Shown here piece after piece: positions 44,069 to 53,251 of a stretch of DNA of 64,000 bases. Source of the DNA: Antiquaquibacter oligotrophicus. Lineage in GTDB: Bacteria > Actinomycetota > Actinomycetes > Actinomycetales > Microbacteriaceae. The DNA is taken from contig NZ_CP085036.1 of the NCBI RefSeq assembly GCF_020535405.1, positions 496,001 through 560,000 on the forward strand, in the 5' to 3' direction. Position 1 is the first letter of the stretch. Every line of letters starts with the position of its first letter. The position numbers and the translations under genes are program-made. The notes below the pieces were generated by a model. It ran no database searches, was not told the DNA's origin, and saw nothing but the letters and a program-made list of their open reading frames with translations.

Positions 44069-44211
44069 GTGCGTGGGTCGTTGTCGCGCTGTGGAGTTGT
44101 CAAACAACCGCCAACCATCGAAGGGAAGGCGGCCTTACAGTTTACGCCTGTTCTCGCAGCAACGCTATGCGAGTATGTGCACGCATCCATCGCACCAACT
44201 CTGGAGGACAC

Positions 44212-44892
44212 GTGGCCGACACCATCATCACCGTGCAGGGCGAACATTCGGCCTGGTATCCCGCCGAGCGCGCCACCGTCTCCGCATCCGTCCACGCGTG
44301 GGGCGACACACGCGAGGACGTGTTTCAGCGGGCGACAACCGCGACGGAGTCGCTCCGCGCTCTCGTCGAGCCGCTGCACAACACGACGTCGGGACCGATC
44401 ACGTGGTGGTCGTCGGATTCGGTGCGTGTGTGGACGGAACGACCCTGGAACAACGAGGGCGCCCAACTGGATCCCGTCTTTCACGCGGCCGTCGACTTCT
44501 CCGTCAAGTTCAGCGACTTCGGCGCACTCGCGGAGTGGGTGGAGGCCGCAGCATCCATTCCGGACACAGCCATCGGCGGCATCCAGTGGGATCTGACCGA
44601 GGCGACACGAACGTCGGTCACCACCGAAGTGCGCTCGCGAGCGGTGAAGGATGCCGTCTCCAAGGCCGCGATCTTCGCGCAGAGCATCGGGCTCGGCTCG
44701 GTCAAAGCCATCGCCCTCGCCGACCCGGGGATGCTCGGCGACCCGGCAGGAGTCGCCGGCGGGATGCCCGCCCCCATGCTCCGCGGGGCGATGAAGGCGT
44801 CCGCCGATTTCGGTGGGGCTCCGGCCCTTGCCCTCAAGCCAGAGGAGATCGCGGTTTCCGCTGTCGTCGACGCGCGGTTCGTAGCGAGCTAG
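44212..44892 (+). CDS. SIMPL domain-containing protein
   Basis: The 226-residue protein begins with the SIMPL/DUF541 pattern ITVQGEHSAWYPAERATVSASVHAWG and continues with RSRAVKDAVSKAAIFAQSIGLGSVKAIALAD, the usual second half of the domain. There is no signal peptide or membrane segment, unlike many secreted SIMPL proteins. Function unknown. A GGAGGA site precedes the GTG. It is inserted between ssrA and smpB on the opposite strand. Confidence 0.82.
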   Translation: MADTIITVQGEHSAWYPAERATVSASVHAWGDTREDVFQRATTATESLRALVEPLHNTTSGPITWWSSDSVRVWTERPWNNEGAQLDPVFHAAVDFSVKFSDFGALAEWVEAAASIPDTAIGGIQWDLTEATRTSVTTEVRSRAVKDAVSKAAIFAQSIGLGSVKAIALADPGMLGDPAGVAGGMPAPMLRGAMKASADFGGAPALALKPEEIAVSAVVDARFVAS

Positions 44893-44894
44893 GG

Positions 44895-45371
44895 TTACTC
44901 CCCCATGTTGTTGCGGGAGCGCATGGCACGTTCGGCCTCCCGCTTGTCCTGACGCTCGCGGAGGGTCTGACGTTTGTCGTACTCGCGCTTACCCTTGGCG
45001 ACCGCGATCTCGACCTTCGCGTTGCCGTCGGAGAAGTAAATCGACAGCGGCACGAGAGTGTAACCACCATCCTTGATCTTGTTGGCGATCTTCACGATCT
45101 GCGCCTTGTGGAGGAGCATCTTGCGCTTGCGACGCGGAGGGTGGTTGTTCCACGAACCCTGGTTGAATTCGGGAATGTGGACGGCATCGAGCCATGCCTC
45201 ACCGCCGTCGATGAAGCCGTAACCGTCGATGAGGCTCGCGCGACCCTGACGCAGCGACTTCACTTCCGTGCCCGTCAGTACGAGGCCCGCCTCGTACGTG
45301 TCCTCGATGAGGTAGTCGTGGCGAGCCTTGCGGTTACTGGCCACAACCTTCTGGCCGCGTTCCCTGGGCAT
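44895..45371 (-). CDS. smpB: SsrA-binding protein
   Basis: The 158-residue protein binds tmRNA and brings it to stalled ribosomes. Landmarks: [34 protein letters not shown] near the N-terminus, [33 protein letters not shown] in the middle, and the basic C-terminal tail [26 protein letters not shown] that reads the empty A site. A TAGACT -10 and a GGAGA site precede the ATG, with a leader of about 35 nt. Confidence 0.96.
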   Translation of the reverse strand: MPRERGQKVVASNRKARHDYLIEDTYEAGLVLTGTEVKSLRQGRASLIDGYGFIDGGEAWLDAVHIPEFNQGSWNNHPPRRKRKMLLHKAQIVKIANKIKDGGYTLVPLSIYFSDGNAKVEIAVAKGKREYDKRQTLRERQDKREAERAMRSRNNMGE

Positions 45372-45426
45372 GATCGTCTCCGTGTGATGGTGCTCGGTGC
45401 GAGCAGCCGTTCAGTCTACCGGAGGG

Positions 45427-46734
45427 TCAGACGTAGTCCACGTCTCCCGTGTCCTTGCTGATCAGCAGGGCGATAAGCGTGATCACACCCATCGCGGAGA
45501 GGTAGACGCCCACGAGCACGGGACTTCCCGCGGCGGCGGCCCACAGGGCGACCGCGATGAAGGGCGCGACTGCCGCACCGAGGATGCTCGACAGGTTGTA
45601 ACTGATCGCCGAACCCGTATAACGAACGTTGGTCGGGAAGAGCTCCGGCAGCACAGCAGCCATCGGGCCGAAGGTCAATCCCATGAGTGTGAAACCCAGG
45701 ATGAGCAGCGCCATGACGCCAACGATCCCGCCGCTGAACAGCGGCACGAAGAGGAAACCGAACACGATGATCGCGATAGTTGTCGCGATGAGGAGCCTGC
45801 GCCGACCCCACCGTTCGGCGAGCGGCCCCGAGATGATCGTGAAGGCACCGAAAAACAGCACACCGAGGATGAGCATGAGGAGGAAGTCGTTGCGCGTGTA
45901 GCCAAGGCCCGCGGTCGCGGCATCCGTCGGCGTCGTGCCGAAGGTGAGCGTGAACGTCGTCATCAGGTAGAAGAGCGTGTAGGTGGCGAGCATGATGAAG
46001 GTGCCCAGGATGAGCGGACGCCAACTCGTGCGGAACACGCGGGCCAGCGGCACCGCCGCGACGTCGCCCTGGTCCACCACTTTCTGGAACGCCGGGGTCT
46101 CGACGAGTTTGAATCGAACGTAGAGCCCGACAACAACGAGGATCGCGCTCGCGAGGAAGGGCACACGCCAACCCCACTCGATGAAGTGGTCGTTGTCCAT
46201 CGTCGAGGCGAGCACAAGAAAAACACCGTTGGCGAGGATGAATCCGATCGGTGCGCCCAGCTGAGGGAACGTGCCGTAGATCGCGCGTTTGCCGGCGGGG
46301 GCGTTCTCGGTCGCCAGCAGGGCCGCACCGCTCCACTCGCCACCGAGGCCAAGCCCCTGGGCGAAGCGCAGGAGCACGAGGAACGCGGGGGCGAGGATCT
46401 CCCAGCCGGGAGTCAGCGCGGTCGGTAGTGCGCCGATGAGAACCGTCGCGACACCCATCGTGAGCAGCGAGGCGACAAGTGTTCCCTTGCGACCGATGCG
46501 GTCACCGAAATGGCCGAACACGATAGACCCGATGGGACGAGCGATGAAGGCGACCCCGAAGACGGCGAACGACGCGAGGAGCGCGACCGTCGGGTCCTCG
46601 TTGGCGAAAAAGAGCGTCGGGAAAACGAGAACGGCTGCTGTCGCGTAGACGTAGAAGTCGTAGAACTCGATCGAAGTTCCGACGAGACTCGCGACGATGA
46701 CACGGGAACGCGGGTTCGTCTGCGTCGTGGACAT
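45427..46734 (-). CDS. MFS transporter, metabolite:H+ symporter (MHS) type
   Basis: The 435-residue protein has 12 transmembrane helices and MHS-family features: EFYDFYVYATAAVLVFPTLFF near residue 17, GSIVFGHFGDRIGRKGTL near 66, RFAQGLGLGGEWSGAALL near 119 and PAGKRAIYGTFPQLGAPIGF near 142. Relatives import organic acids, proline or betaine with protons. Its ATG abuts the ftsX stop with no gap, so it is read from the ftsEX transcript. Its position between ftsX and smpB is unusual. Confidence 0.88.
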   Translation of the reverse strand: MSTTQTNPRSRVIVASLVGTSIEFYDFYVYATAAVLVFPTLFFANEDPTVALLASFAVFGVAFIARPIGSIVFGHFGDRIGRKGTLVASLLTMGVATVLIGALPTALTPGWEILAPAFLVLLRFAQGLGLGGEWSGAALLATENAPAGKRAIYGTFPQLGAPIGFILANGVFLVLASTMDNDHFIEWGWRVPFLASAILVVVGLYVRFKLVETPAFQKVVDQGDVAAVPLARVFRTSWRPLILGTFIMLATYTLFYLMTTFTLTFGTTPTDAATAGLGYTRNDFLLMLILGVLFFGAFTIISGPLAERWGRRRLLIATTIAIIVFGFLFVPLFSGGIVGVMALLILGFTLMGLTFGPMAAVLPELFPTNVRYTGSAISYNLSSILGAAVAPFIAVALWAAAAGSPVLVGVYLSAMGVITLIALLISKDTGDVDYV

Positions 46735-47652
46735 TTAGACCTTCAGATAGCGACTGATGGCGACACCCGCGGATGCCGCCGCTAACGCCGCACCCACGAT
46801 CACCAGGATCGGCACAACGATCGCCGCATCACTCACACCCACGAGAGTGGTGGTCGCCTGGAGCGTCGACTGCAAATAGCCCTGCACGAAGAACTGCACG
46901 ATAGCCACGATCGCGCCGCCGGCAAGCAGCGAACCGATGAGGGCAGCGAAGACCCCCTCCAGGATGAACGGTGTTTGGATGAAGCGATTGGATGCGCCGA
47001 CGAGCCTCATGATGCCGAGCTCTCGTCTGCGCGAGAAGGCGCTCAGCCTGATGGTGGTCGCGATGAGGAGGACGGCGGCGATAAGCATGAGCGCGGCGAC
47101 ACCGATCGCCGTGTAGCTCGCCGCGTTGAGGACCGAGAAGATCTGGTCGAGGTAACCACGTTGATCCTCGACGTTTTGCACGCCGGCGGAACCGGACAGA
47201 CTCTCGATGAGGATGTCGGCATCCGCCGGATTGATCAGGTTCACGCGGAAGCTCTCGTTGAGCGTCTCCGGCGTCACGAACGCTGCGATGGGGCTGTCCG
47301 CGAACTGGTTCTGGAAGTTCTCGTACGCCTGCTCGTGGGTTTCGAACTCGTAGCGCTCGATGTAGGGAGACAGGGCGGGACCGTCGAGCTGGTCCTGAAC
47401 CGCAGCGATCTGGGCATCCGTCGCCGCCGTCTGCGTGCAATTGCCGGTGGTGTCGACGTCGGTGCACATGTAGACCGCGACCTGGGCCCGGTCATACCAG
47501 TAGCCCTTCATCTGACCGATCTGCATCTGCAGGAGGATGGCCGCACCCACGAAGGTGAGCGAGATGAAGGTCACGAGCACAACCGAGATGACCATGCTGA
47601 CGTTGCGACGCAGGCCGTTGGCGACCTCGCCGAGAATCAGTCCGACCCTCAT
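46735..47652 (-). CDS. ftsX: cell division permease-like protein FtsX
   Basis: The 305-residue protein has an N-terminal cytoplasmic helix ([26 protein letters not shown]), a first membrane span, an extracellular domain of about 130 residues (45-170) that in relatives activates peptidoglycan hydrolases, and three C-terminal spans. The motif [21 protein letters not shown] near residue 209 is typical of FtsX. It overlaps ftsE by 4 bp (ATGA) and forms a complex with it. Confidence 0.94.
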   Translation of the reverse strand: MRVGLILGEVANGLRRNVSMVISVVLVTFISLTFVGAAILLQMQIGQMKGYWYDRAQVAVYMCTDVDTTGNCTQTAATDAQIAAVQDQLDGPALSPYIERYEFETHEQAYENFQNQFADSPIAAFVTPETLNESFRVNLINPADADILIESLSGSAGVQNVEDQRGYLDQIFSVLNAASYTAIGVAALMLIAAVLLIATTIRLSAFSRRRELGIMRLVGASNRFIQTPFILEGVFAALIGSLLAGGAIVAIVQFFVQGYLQSTLQATTTLVGVSDAAIVVPILVIVGAALAAASAGVAISRYLKV

Positions 47653-48374
47653 GATGCGACCTCCGTGGCGGGACGCTGCACGGGCACTGCCTGGGTCTGG
47701 TAGCCGCCCTGGCGCTCGTCGCGCACGATCTGACCGCTCGTGAGCTCGATGACGCGGCGCTTCATCTGGTCGACGATGCCGGCGTCGTGTGTGGCCATGA
47801 CTACCGTGGTGCCGCCGAGGTTGATGCGCTCGAGGAGGGTCATGATGCCCGCGGAGGTGGCGGGGTCAAGGTTACCCGTCGGCTCGTCGGCGAGCAGGAT
47901 TGCAGGCTTGTTCACTACTGCTCGGGCGATGGCAACACGCTGCTGCTCACCACCGGAGAGTTCGTGCGGGAGGCGCCCCGCCTTGCCAGCGAGGCCGACC
48001 ATCTTGAGGGCATCCGGAACGGCCTCCTGAATGAAGCCGCGCGATTTGCCGATCACCTGGAGCGTGAAGGCGACGTTGTCGAAAACTGTCTTGTTGGGGA
48101 GCAGACGAAAGTCCTGGAACACGACGCCGAGATTGCGGCGGAAGTACGGAACCTTGCGGCTGGCCAGTGTGTTGAGGTGCTGGCCGAGCACGTGGATCGC
48201 GCCGCTGGTCGGCGTCTCCTCCTTGAGGATGAGACGCAAGAAACTCGACTTGCCGGAGCCGGAGGCACCGACGAGGAAGACAAACTCCCCCTTCAGTATC
48301 TCGAGGCTGACGTTGTTGAGCGCTGGCCGCGAGGTGCCGGGGTATGCCTTGGTGACGGAATCAAAGCGAATCAT
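47649..48374 (-). CDS. ftsE: cell division ATP-binding protein FtsE
   Basis: The 241-residue ATPase has Walker [10 protein letters not shown] near residue 36, [19 protein letters not shown] near 87, signature LSGGEQQR near 139 and Walker [14 protein letters not shown] near 159. It powers FtsX-controlled septal wall hydrolysis. The last 25 residues are an unconserved Gln/Arg-rich tail. A TAGGCT box (48384-48389) ends 9 nt before the ATG, so the ftsEX transcript is probably leaderless. Confidence 0.95.
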   Translation of the reverse strand: MIRFDSVTKAYPGTSRPALNNVSLEILKGEFVFLVGASGSGKSSFLRLILKEETPTSGAIHVLGQHLNTLASRKVPYFRRNLGVVFQDFRLLPNKTVFDNVAFTLQVIGKSRGFIQEAVPDALKMVGLAGKAGRLPHELSGGEQQRVAIARAVVNKPAILLADEPTGNLDPATSAGIMTLLERINLGGTTVVMATHDAGIVDQMKRRVIELTSGQIVRDERQGGYQTQAVPVQRPATEVAS

Positions 48375-48459
48375 GACGGGGTCAGCCTAAGTTGACGTAT
48401 CAAAATCCGCCGCAACGACACCCGCTCGCCGGTATTTCCCAGCAACTCGGCCGCTGTGC

Positions 48460-48915
48460 TCAGTGCAGCCGACTCACCAGATCGACAACCTCGTCACGCG
48501 TCAAGTAGTCGGGAAACGCTCGGCGGCTCGAGCCAAAGGGGTTGTCGGGGAGGGCGATGGACGTTTTGGGGATGATCGTAAGCAGTGTCGCGCGGGTGAG
48601 CGCGGGCATCCGCTCCTCTCCACTCAGCGGCACAAGAAACTCGAACCGCTCGCGCGCCGAGAGTCGAAGCCACGCGGTGCCGTCATCATCGAGCCGTCGC
48701 GCGCGGTCCACATCCTGGACATCGACGATGCGTCGTCCACGCCGCAGCCGGAAGGTGTCCAGATCAACCTCCACGGCTCCCCCCTCGGCGAACAACCAGG
48801 CGATCAGCTGAAACGGGAGGGTGAAAGGCAAGAGGAGAACGTCGACGAACGTCGCGGCACCACGTGAGAGTTGGGCAACACGCTTGCTCCCCTCAAGCGG
48901 CACCCACTCGGTCAT
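48460..48915 (-). CDS. hypothetical protein, third gene of the prfB operon
   Basis: The 151-residue protein has one hydrophobic stretch (FVDVLLLPFTLPFQLIAWLFA, close to residues 23-43) that could be a membrane anchor, followed by a soluble domain containing DTFRLRRGRRIVDVQDVDRARR, and ends DEVVDLVSRLH. I recognise no family. It overlaps the preceding gene by 4 bp. Both this and the preceding product end with a helix of the form EVVDLVSRLH / EVTDFVADPHTLAARVASL, hinting at related tails. Confidence 0.7.
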   Translation of the reverse strand: MTEWVPLEGSKRVAQLSRGAATFVDVLLLPFTLPFQLIAWLFAEGGAVEVDLDTFRLRRGRRIVDVQDVDRARRLDDDGTAWLRLSARERFEFLVPLSGEERMPALTRATLLTIIPKTSIALPDNPFGSSRRAFPDYLTRDEVVDLVSRLH

Positions 48916-49301
48916 TTCAGCGAAGCGACGCGAGCGGCAAGTGTGTGCGGGTCGGCCACAAAATCGGTGACTTCCGCCCGCGACAGGGCGGGCCTCACGG
49001 CCTGCGGAGGAATCGAGGTGAGGGGAATCAGTTGCAGGAGCAGCTGTCGCGTGACCTCGTGCAGCACGGGGCGGGCACCGTCGTGCAGGAGGATACGAGC
49101 CGAGAATCCGGATGCCGCATCCAACACCAACACGAGTGCGCCGTCGTAGGTGCGCTCGAGGGCGGCGGAAACGAACTCGCGCAGCGGAGCAACCTCACTA
49201 CCGCGTCGGATCAGTTCCTGCTCGAGATTCACGCTGAGGGGTCGCGCAACGACCAGGCCCGTGGAGGTGCCCGGCAACATCGTCCATTGCCCGCTCATCA
49301 C
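48912..49301 (-). CDS. hypothetical protein, second gene of the prfB operon
   Basis: About 129 residues, beginning at GTG 49301 (or ATG 49298) one base after the prfB stop. It has a central alternating beta/alpha pattern (GALVLVLDAASGFSARILLHDGARPVLHEVTRQLLLQLIPL) but no motif I can name. Upstream in-frame residues to 49460 are shadow coding of prfB and are discarded. Overlap with the next gene indicates co-transcription with prfB, but a role in translation is not implied. Confidence 0.68.
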   Translation of the reverse strand: MMSGQWTMLPGTSTGLVVARPLSVNLEQELIRRGSEVAPLREFVSAALERTYDGALVLVLDAASGFSARILLHDGARPVLHEVTRQLLLQLIPLTSIPPQAVRPALSRAEVTDFVADPHTLAARVASLK

Positions 49302-49302
49302 G

Positions 49303-50412
49303 TCAGTCCTCGACCGCTCGCTTGCGCCACTTGATGCCCGCTGCGATGAAACCGTCGAGGTCGCCGTCGAACACGTCGTCGGGTTTGGACACCTCGTACT
49401 CGGTGCGGAGATCTTTGACCATCTGGTACGGAGCGAGCACGTAGGAGCGCATCTGGTCACCCCAGCTCGCCGTGATGTTGCCTGCGAGTTCCTTCTTCGT
49501 CGCCGCTTCCTGTTCGCGCTGGAGGATGAGCAGTCGCGACTGGAGCACGCGCATTGCCGCGGCGCGGTTCTGGATCTGGCTCTTCTCGTTCTGCATCGAT
49601 ACGACGATGCCCGTCGGGAGGTGGGTAATACGCACTGCGGAGTCCGTCGTGTTGACCGACTGACCGCCGGGGCCGCTAGAGCGGAATACGTCGACGCGGA
49701 TATCGGACTCGGGGATGTCGACGGTTGTCGCCTCTTCGAGAAGCGGGATCACCTCGACCGCCGCGAAACTCGTCTGGCGCTTGCCCGCGGCTCCGAAGGG
49801 GCTCATACGCACGAGGCGATGGGTGCCGGCCTCCACGCTGAGCGTGCCGAACGCGTACGGGGCATCAACCTCGAAGGTCGCGGACTTGATGCCCGCCTCC
49901 TCCGCGTAGCTTGTGTCCATGACGGTCACGGGGTACTTGTGCTTCTCTGCCCAGCGAAGGTACATACGCAGCAGCATGTCGGCGAAGTCCGCGGCATCCA
50001 CACCGCCGGCGCCTGCCCGGATGGTGATGACGGCAGGCTTGTCGTCGTACTCGCCGTCGAGGAGGGTCTGCACCTCAAGGTCACCGAGGGTGGCGGAGAT
50101 CGCGGCGAGCTCGGCACGCGCGTCGGCTGCGGCCGCGGCATCCTGCTCCTCGTTGGCGAGCTGAACCATGATCTCGAGGTCATCCAGACGCGACTCGATG
50201 CTCGTGATACGCGCGAGTTCCGACTGGCGGTGACTGAGTGCGCTCGTGACCTTCTGCGCCTTCTCCGGGTCATCCCAGAGGTCGGGCGCACCGGCCTGCT
50301 CGCTCAGGCTGGCGATCTCCTTCTGGAGTGCCTCGACCCCGACAACGCTGCGGATGTCCGCGAAAGTCGAGCGGAGGGCGGCGATGTCGTCTGTGATGTC
50401 CAACTCGTCCAT
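49303..50412 (-). CDS. prfB: peptide chain release factor 2
   Basis: The 369-residue factor recognises UGA/UAA. It has the tripeptide SPF ([15 protein letters not shown] near residue 205), the catalytic GGQ in [17 protein letters not shown] near 248 and a full N-terminal helical domain. The gene is one continuous frame, so the programmed frameshift of Escherichia coli prfB is absent, as expected in actinobacteria. A TAGGCT box ends 9 nt before the ATG. Two unknown genes follow in the same operon. Confidence 0.95.
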   Translation of the reverse strand: MDELDITDDIAALRSTFADIRSVVGVEALQKEIASLSEQAGAPDLWDDPEKAQKVTSALSHRQSELARITSIESRLDDLEIMVQLANEEQDAAAAADARAELAAISATLGDLEVQTLLDGEYDDKPAVITIRAGAGGVDAADFADMLLRMYLRWAEKHKYPVTVMDTSYAEEAGIKSATFEVDAPYAFGTLSVEAGTHRLVRMSPFGAAGKRQTSFAAVEVIPLLEEATTVDIPESDIRVDVFRSSGPGGQSVNTTDSAVRITHLPTGIVVSMQNEKSQIQNRAAAMRVLQSRLLILQREQEAATKKELAGNITASWGDQMRSYVLAPYQMVKDLRTEYEVSKPDDVFDGDLDGFIAAGIKWRKRAVED

Positions 50413-50472
50413 GTCCCGCCCAGCCTACCGGGCGGCGCCTGGGCGGAAGCCGGAGCGCGACCGAAACCCGCG

Positions 50473-50913
50473 CTACCAGAAGGCTGTTCGCGCGGTCGAG
50501 GTCACCTCGAGGCGTAGTCCCTCCCTCACGAATGGGGCCAGCACTGGCGGTCGCCACTGGGCAGACACGGTGACGGTGGCGCTTCGCCCGTCCGAGGTGG
50601 CCGCATTCTCCACTCGGAGATCCTCGAACGCGTCCCTCGGTGTTGCGCCCACGTAGTCGGTTACGGCCGCGAGAACCGTTTTGTCGACCAGCACCGGTCG
50701 CACGGTGTCCTGGTTGACGATCACGGAGTCGAGTTCGAACGACTCGGCACCGGCGAGCGCCGCACCGTCAGCGAGAGTAAGGAGGCGTTTGCGTTCGATG
50801 TAGAGCGAGGTCGCCGCTGCAACAACAAGCACGATCGCCAGTGCGAGGGCGACGTAGCCTGCGAGGAGCGGGAGAATCGAACCCTCGTCGTCGTGGAGGG
50901 TGTGCCGAGTCAT
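50473..50913 (-). CDS. TadG-like pilus assembly protein
   Basis: The 146-residue protein starts MTRHTLHDDEGSILPLLAGYVALALAIVLVVAAA, a pseudopilin-like N-terminus with an acidic residue before a hydrophobic helix, and then ERKRLLTLADGAALAGAESF, the TadG/Rv3654c-like pattern. It is probably a minor pilus subunit or assembly factor. The ATG overlaps the stop of the upstream TadE-like gene. It is the last gene of the flp-tadE-tadE-tadG block. Confidence 0.8.
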   Translation of the reverse strand: MTRHTLHDDEGSILPLLAGYVALALAIVLVVAAATSLYIERKRLLTLADGAALAGAESFELDSVIVNQDTVRPVLVDKTVLAAVTDYVGATPRDAFEDLRVENAATSDGRSATVTVSAQWRPPVLAPFVREGLRLEVTSTARTAFW

Positions 50914-51350
50914 CCGCCCGCCCATCGCGAGACCTGCTGGGTGGCCGACGCCGCCACGGGGATGGTGGGAGGCGAGACGCCGGGGAACACTGGTACGAGG
51001 GGAAGCGGCACCGCGAGTTCGACGCTCACGCGCGTGAAGTCCCCTCGCTGCGAACACGGCGGCGGGCCGGAGCACGCGACTTCAACGCGGATATTCGACG
51101 GGGTGACTCCGTGATCGGCCAGGGCGAATTCGACGGCACGCTCGAGTGTGCCGTTGCCGTACGGCGCTTCACCTGTCGCGAGGAGGCGCACAGCATGCCG
51201 GGCCCCACCCTCCGCGGCGAGGGCCGCCGATTGGATCGCGCCGATGACGAGCACGAGGTACACAAGTGGGATCAGAAGGATCACACCGACCGTGATGAAC
51301 TCCAGGGATGCAGTTCCCGCATCACTCCCCCAGTGTTTGCCGCGCGGCAT
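50910..51350 (-). CDS. TadE-like pseudopilin (second copy)
   Basis: With the ATG at 51350 the protein has 146 residues. It begins MPRGKHWGSDAGTASLEFITVGVILLIPLVYLVL, matching TadE-type pseudopilins with a Glu five to six residues into the hydrophobic helix, and has two Cys in VEVACSGPPPC. Its start lies inside the preceding gene, a 29-bp overlap. It probably forms part of the pilus tip or base. Confidence 0.8.
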   Translation of the reverse strand: MPRGKHWGSDAGTASLEFITVGVILLIPLVYLVLVIGAIQSAALAAEGGARHAVRLLATGEAPYGNGTLERAVEFALADHGVTPSNIRVEVACSGPPPCSQRGDFTRVSVELAVPLPLVPVFPGVSPPTIPVAASATQQVSRWAGG

Positions 51351-51720
51351 GGCCGGATACCTCCAGCCCACCACTTGGCCCGAAGAGCGCGACAACCGGT
51401 AGCTCGCCACGCACGGTAACGCGCACCGCAGGGTGGCCGAGGAACGTCGACTCTGCGACCTCCACGTCGATCGGATAGCCGGGGCCGAGAGCGGCGGCTA
51501 CGAGTTCGCGCGTTCGAATTGCGCCGTCGTCAAGGGAGGAGTCGGCGAGCGCCGCGAAGCGAGCACCCTCGGCCGCCGCGTCGACGAGAGTCGTCCTCAC
51601 GTGGAGAGCGAGCGCGAGCTGCACCACGGCGAGCGCGAGAACCGTAAGAAGCGCACCCACCATCACGAACTCGGCGACCGCGGAGCCGTTCTCGTCGCGC
51701 AGTTCAGAACCGGACGACAC
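51322..51720 (-). CDS. TadE-like pseudopilin (first copy)
   Basis: The 132-residue protein begins with RDENGSAVAEFVMVGALLTVLALAVVQLALALHVR, a TadE-type prepilin segment with Ala-Glu-Phe at the processing site, followed by DAAAEGARFAAL. A GTG start at 51720 overlaps the end of the small Flp gene by 17 bp. Both TadE-like products and the Flp protein would need a prepilin peptidase encoded elsewhere. Confidence 0.82.
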   Translation of the reverse strand: MSSGSELRDENGSAVAEFVMVGALLTVLALAVVQLALALHVRTTLVDAAAEGARFAALADSSLDDGAIRTRELVAAALGPGYPIDVEVAESTFLGHPAVRVTVRGELPVVALFGPSGGLEVSGHAARQTLGE

Positions 51721-51880
51721 GCTCGATCGCCTGCTCGAAAACCGAACTCAGCGCGGGCCCGGCCGCCGCCCAGATGAGCACAACGAGCCCCGCGGTCATG
51801 AGTGTTACAAGTACCCAGCCGGGTACGTCACCGCGGTCGTGACGGGCCAAATCCGCAAGCTGCTGCTTGATCGATTTCAT
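51704..51880 (-). CDS. Flp-type pilin / DUF4244-like small protein
   Basis: This short frame encodes 58 residues: a charged N-terminus ending HDRGDVPG, then one hydrophobic helix (WVLVTLMTAGLVVLIWAAAG) and an amphipathic tail ending IERVVRF. It has the size and layout of a Flp-type major pilin or the DUF4244 protein usually encoded between tadC and tadE in actinobacteria. It overlaps the TadE-like gene start. ATG 51880 is the only good start; GGTC precedes it, so its ribosome-binding site is weak. Confidence 0.8.
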   Translation of the reverse strand: MKSIKQQLADLARHDRGDVPGWVLVTLMTAGLVVLIWAAAGPALSSVFEQAIERVVRF

Positions 51881-51949
51881 GACCGCATGGTGCCCGGACT
51901 CCCCGGCACTGCAGGGAACCTGTCCACAGCCCTCGCGAACTCAGCGAGG

Positions 51950-52501
51950 CTATCGGATGGGCTTTACATCCCAGCGGTCTAGGAGTGTCCGCAGAAGGGA
52001 CTCGTACTCGACGCGGTTGAATATCAGCGAGAACGCCGGGCCGCCGTCGGACAGCACAGCCCCTGTCACGCCGTCCTGATACGAGACGGCCCGCCACTCA
52101 ACGAGTTCGTCGCCGAACACGACTTTGGCACTCACCGCTCCACAGCCCAGATCGCCGCACAGATGACAGAACAGGAGCCCCGCGCGACCATCGACAAACT
52201 CAACCCATGGGTCGAGTCCCGAGTGGCTCACTCCGAGCAACGCCTTCAGGCTCTCGATAGCGAAGCGATCTCCCTCGGAGTGTTCAACGAGGAACGTGAC
52301 GTCGTCGCAAGGAATCCCGCCGTTAATCACCAGCCGGTCCCGTAACGCCTCACCGTCAATAGTCCAATCCAGGAAACGAATGGGCGGCGACGCGACCGTT
52401 TTCGAGCGGAGACCGAGAAAGCCGAAACTTTCAATCTCGTTCTTTCGGTACTCCGACCAGCGAGTGCCGAGCACGGAAACGGAACCGGGATTGCTCAGCA
52501 T
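51950..52501 (-). CDS. hypothetical protein
   Basis: The 183-residue protein contains a cysteine cluster LFCHLCGDLGCGAVSAKVVF near residue 110, a pattern seen in many uncharacterised actinobacterial proteins. The rest is mixed alpha/beta, ending in RTLLDRWDVKPIR. It has no signal peptide. A TATTCT box ends 7 nt before the ATG, so it may be leaderless. It is one of three genes interrupting the tad pilus locus. Confidence 0.7.
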   Translation of the reverse strand: MLSNPGSVSVLGTRWSEYRKNEIESFGFLGLRSKTVASPPIRFLDWTIDGEALRDRLVINGGIPCDDVTFLVEHSEGDRFAIESLKALLGVSHSGLDPWVEFVDGRAGLLFCHLCGDLGCGAVSAKVVFGDELVEWRAVSYQDGVTGAVLSDGGPAFSLIFNRVEYESLLRTLLDRWDVKPIR

Positions 52502-52647
52502 GCACTGAAGAATATCGACCGAACGAGTACGGTCTGAGACCGTCTGGACGAGCCCTCGACGAACGACCCGTCACGTGCCGATTCGTGTACCAGCCAGCCT
52601 GGTGCGTAACCCGCTCCTTCATACGCGAGTTTGGCGATTAGTTGAGA

Positions 52648-53031
52648 TCAGGACTGCACCCGCGCGGTGACCTCGATCTCGATCTTCATGTCGCGGTTCG
52701 CGAGGCCCGCCTCGAACATCGTCGCTGCGGGACGGATCTCCCCGAAGACCTCCTGAAGCGCAGGCCAGCAGGCTTCGAAGTCATCCGCGCTGGGGAGGAT
52801 GTAGTGCACACGCACGACGTCGGCGAACGTGGCACCGGCCTCGGAGAGGGCGGCCCCGATGTTGCGGAGGGACTGCGCTGCCTGCTCCGCGACATCCGGA
52901 GACAGGGTCATGGTCTCGTAGTCGTAACCGGTGGTTCCGGAGACGAACACCCAGTCACCGTCGACAACGGCACGTGAGTACCCCATCTGTGCTTCGAAAG
53001 GCGAACCGGAATTGATGAGGCGACGAGACAC
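52648..53031 (-). CDS. RidA-family protein
   Basis: The 127-residue protein fits the Rid (YjgF/YER057c/UK114) family: GYSRAVVDGDWVFVSGTTGYD near residue 16, SLRNIGAALSEAGATFADVVRVHYIL near 48 and a C-terminal KIEIEVTARV strand. Canonical RidA enzymes, which hydrolyse reactive enamines, have an Arg at the C-terminal active site; here NRDMKIE differs, so it may belong to another Rid subgroup. The start GTG at 53031 is chosen from the family N-terminus. It lies in the segment that divides the tad locus. Confidence 0.82.
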   Translation of the reverse strand: MSRRLINSGSPFEAQMGYSRAVVDGDWVFVSGTTGYDYETMTLSPDVAEQAAQSLRNIGAALSEAGATFADVVRVHYILPSADDFEACWPALQEVFGEIRPAATMFEAGLANRDMKIEIEVTARVQS

Positions 53032-53155
53032 GTGGGATCCATTTCTTGAGGGAGCGGGCTGACAGCTTAGCGGCGCGGTCGCTGCGACTACGGTCGTCGG
53101 AGGTCGGGAGCATACCCACAGTCGGCTCAACGACGTTCCGCCGAACGGTTTGGCC

Positions 53156-53198
53156 CCCGTTTCGGAGTGATCCGAAACGGGATCGGCGGCATTAGTGT
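53156..53198 (+). promoter_or_regulatory. inverted repeat and -10 upstream of the lipase-like gene
   Basis: A perfect 10-bp inverted repeat, CCCGTTTCGG (53156-53165) and CCGAAACGGG (53172-53181), lies just before a TAGTGT -10 hexamer (53193-53198) and would cover the -35 region. The arrangement suggests a repressor operator. The opposite-strand RidA gene starts 125 bp away. Confidence 0.5.
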
Positions 53199-53251
53199 GT
53201 GGTCGAGCGCGACCGAATCCGGGCCGTTGCCGGTGCACCGAGGAGGAACGC

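Noticed and set aside
49303..50412. Programmed +1 frameshift in prfB
   Set aside because: The frame is continuous from ATG to stop and there is no early in-frame TGA, so no recoding is required.
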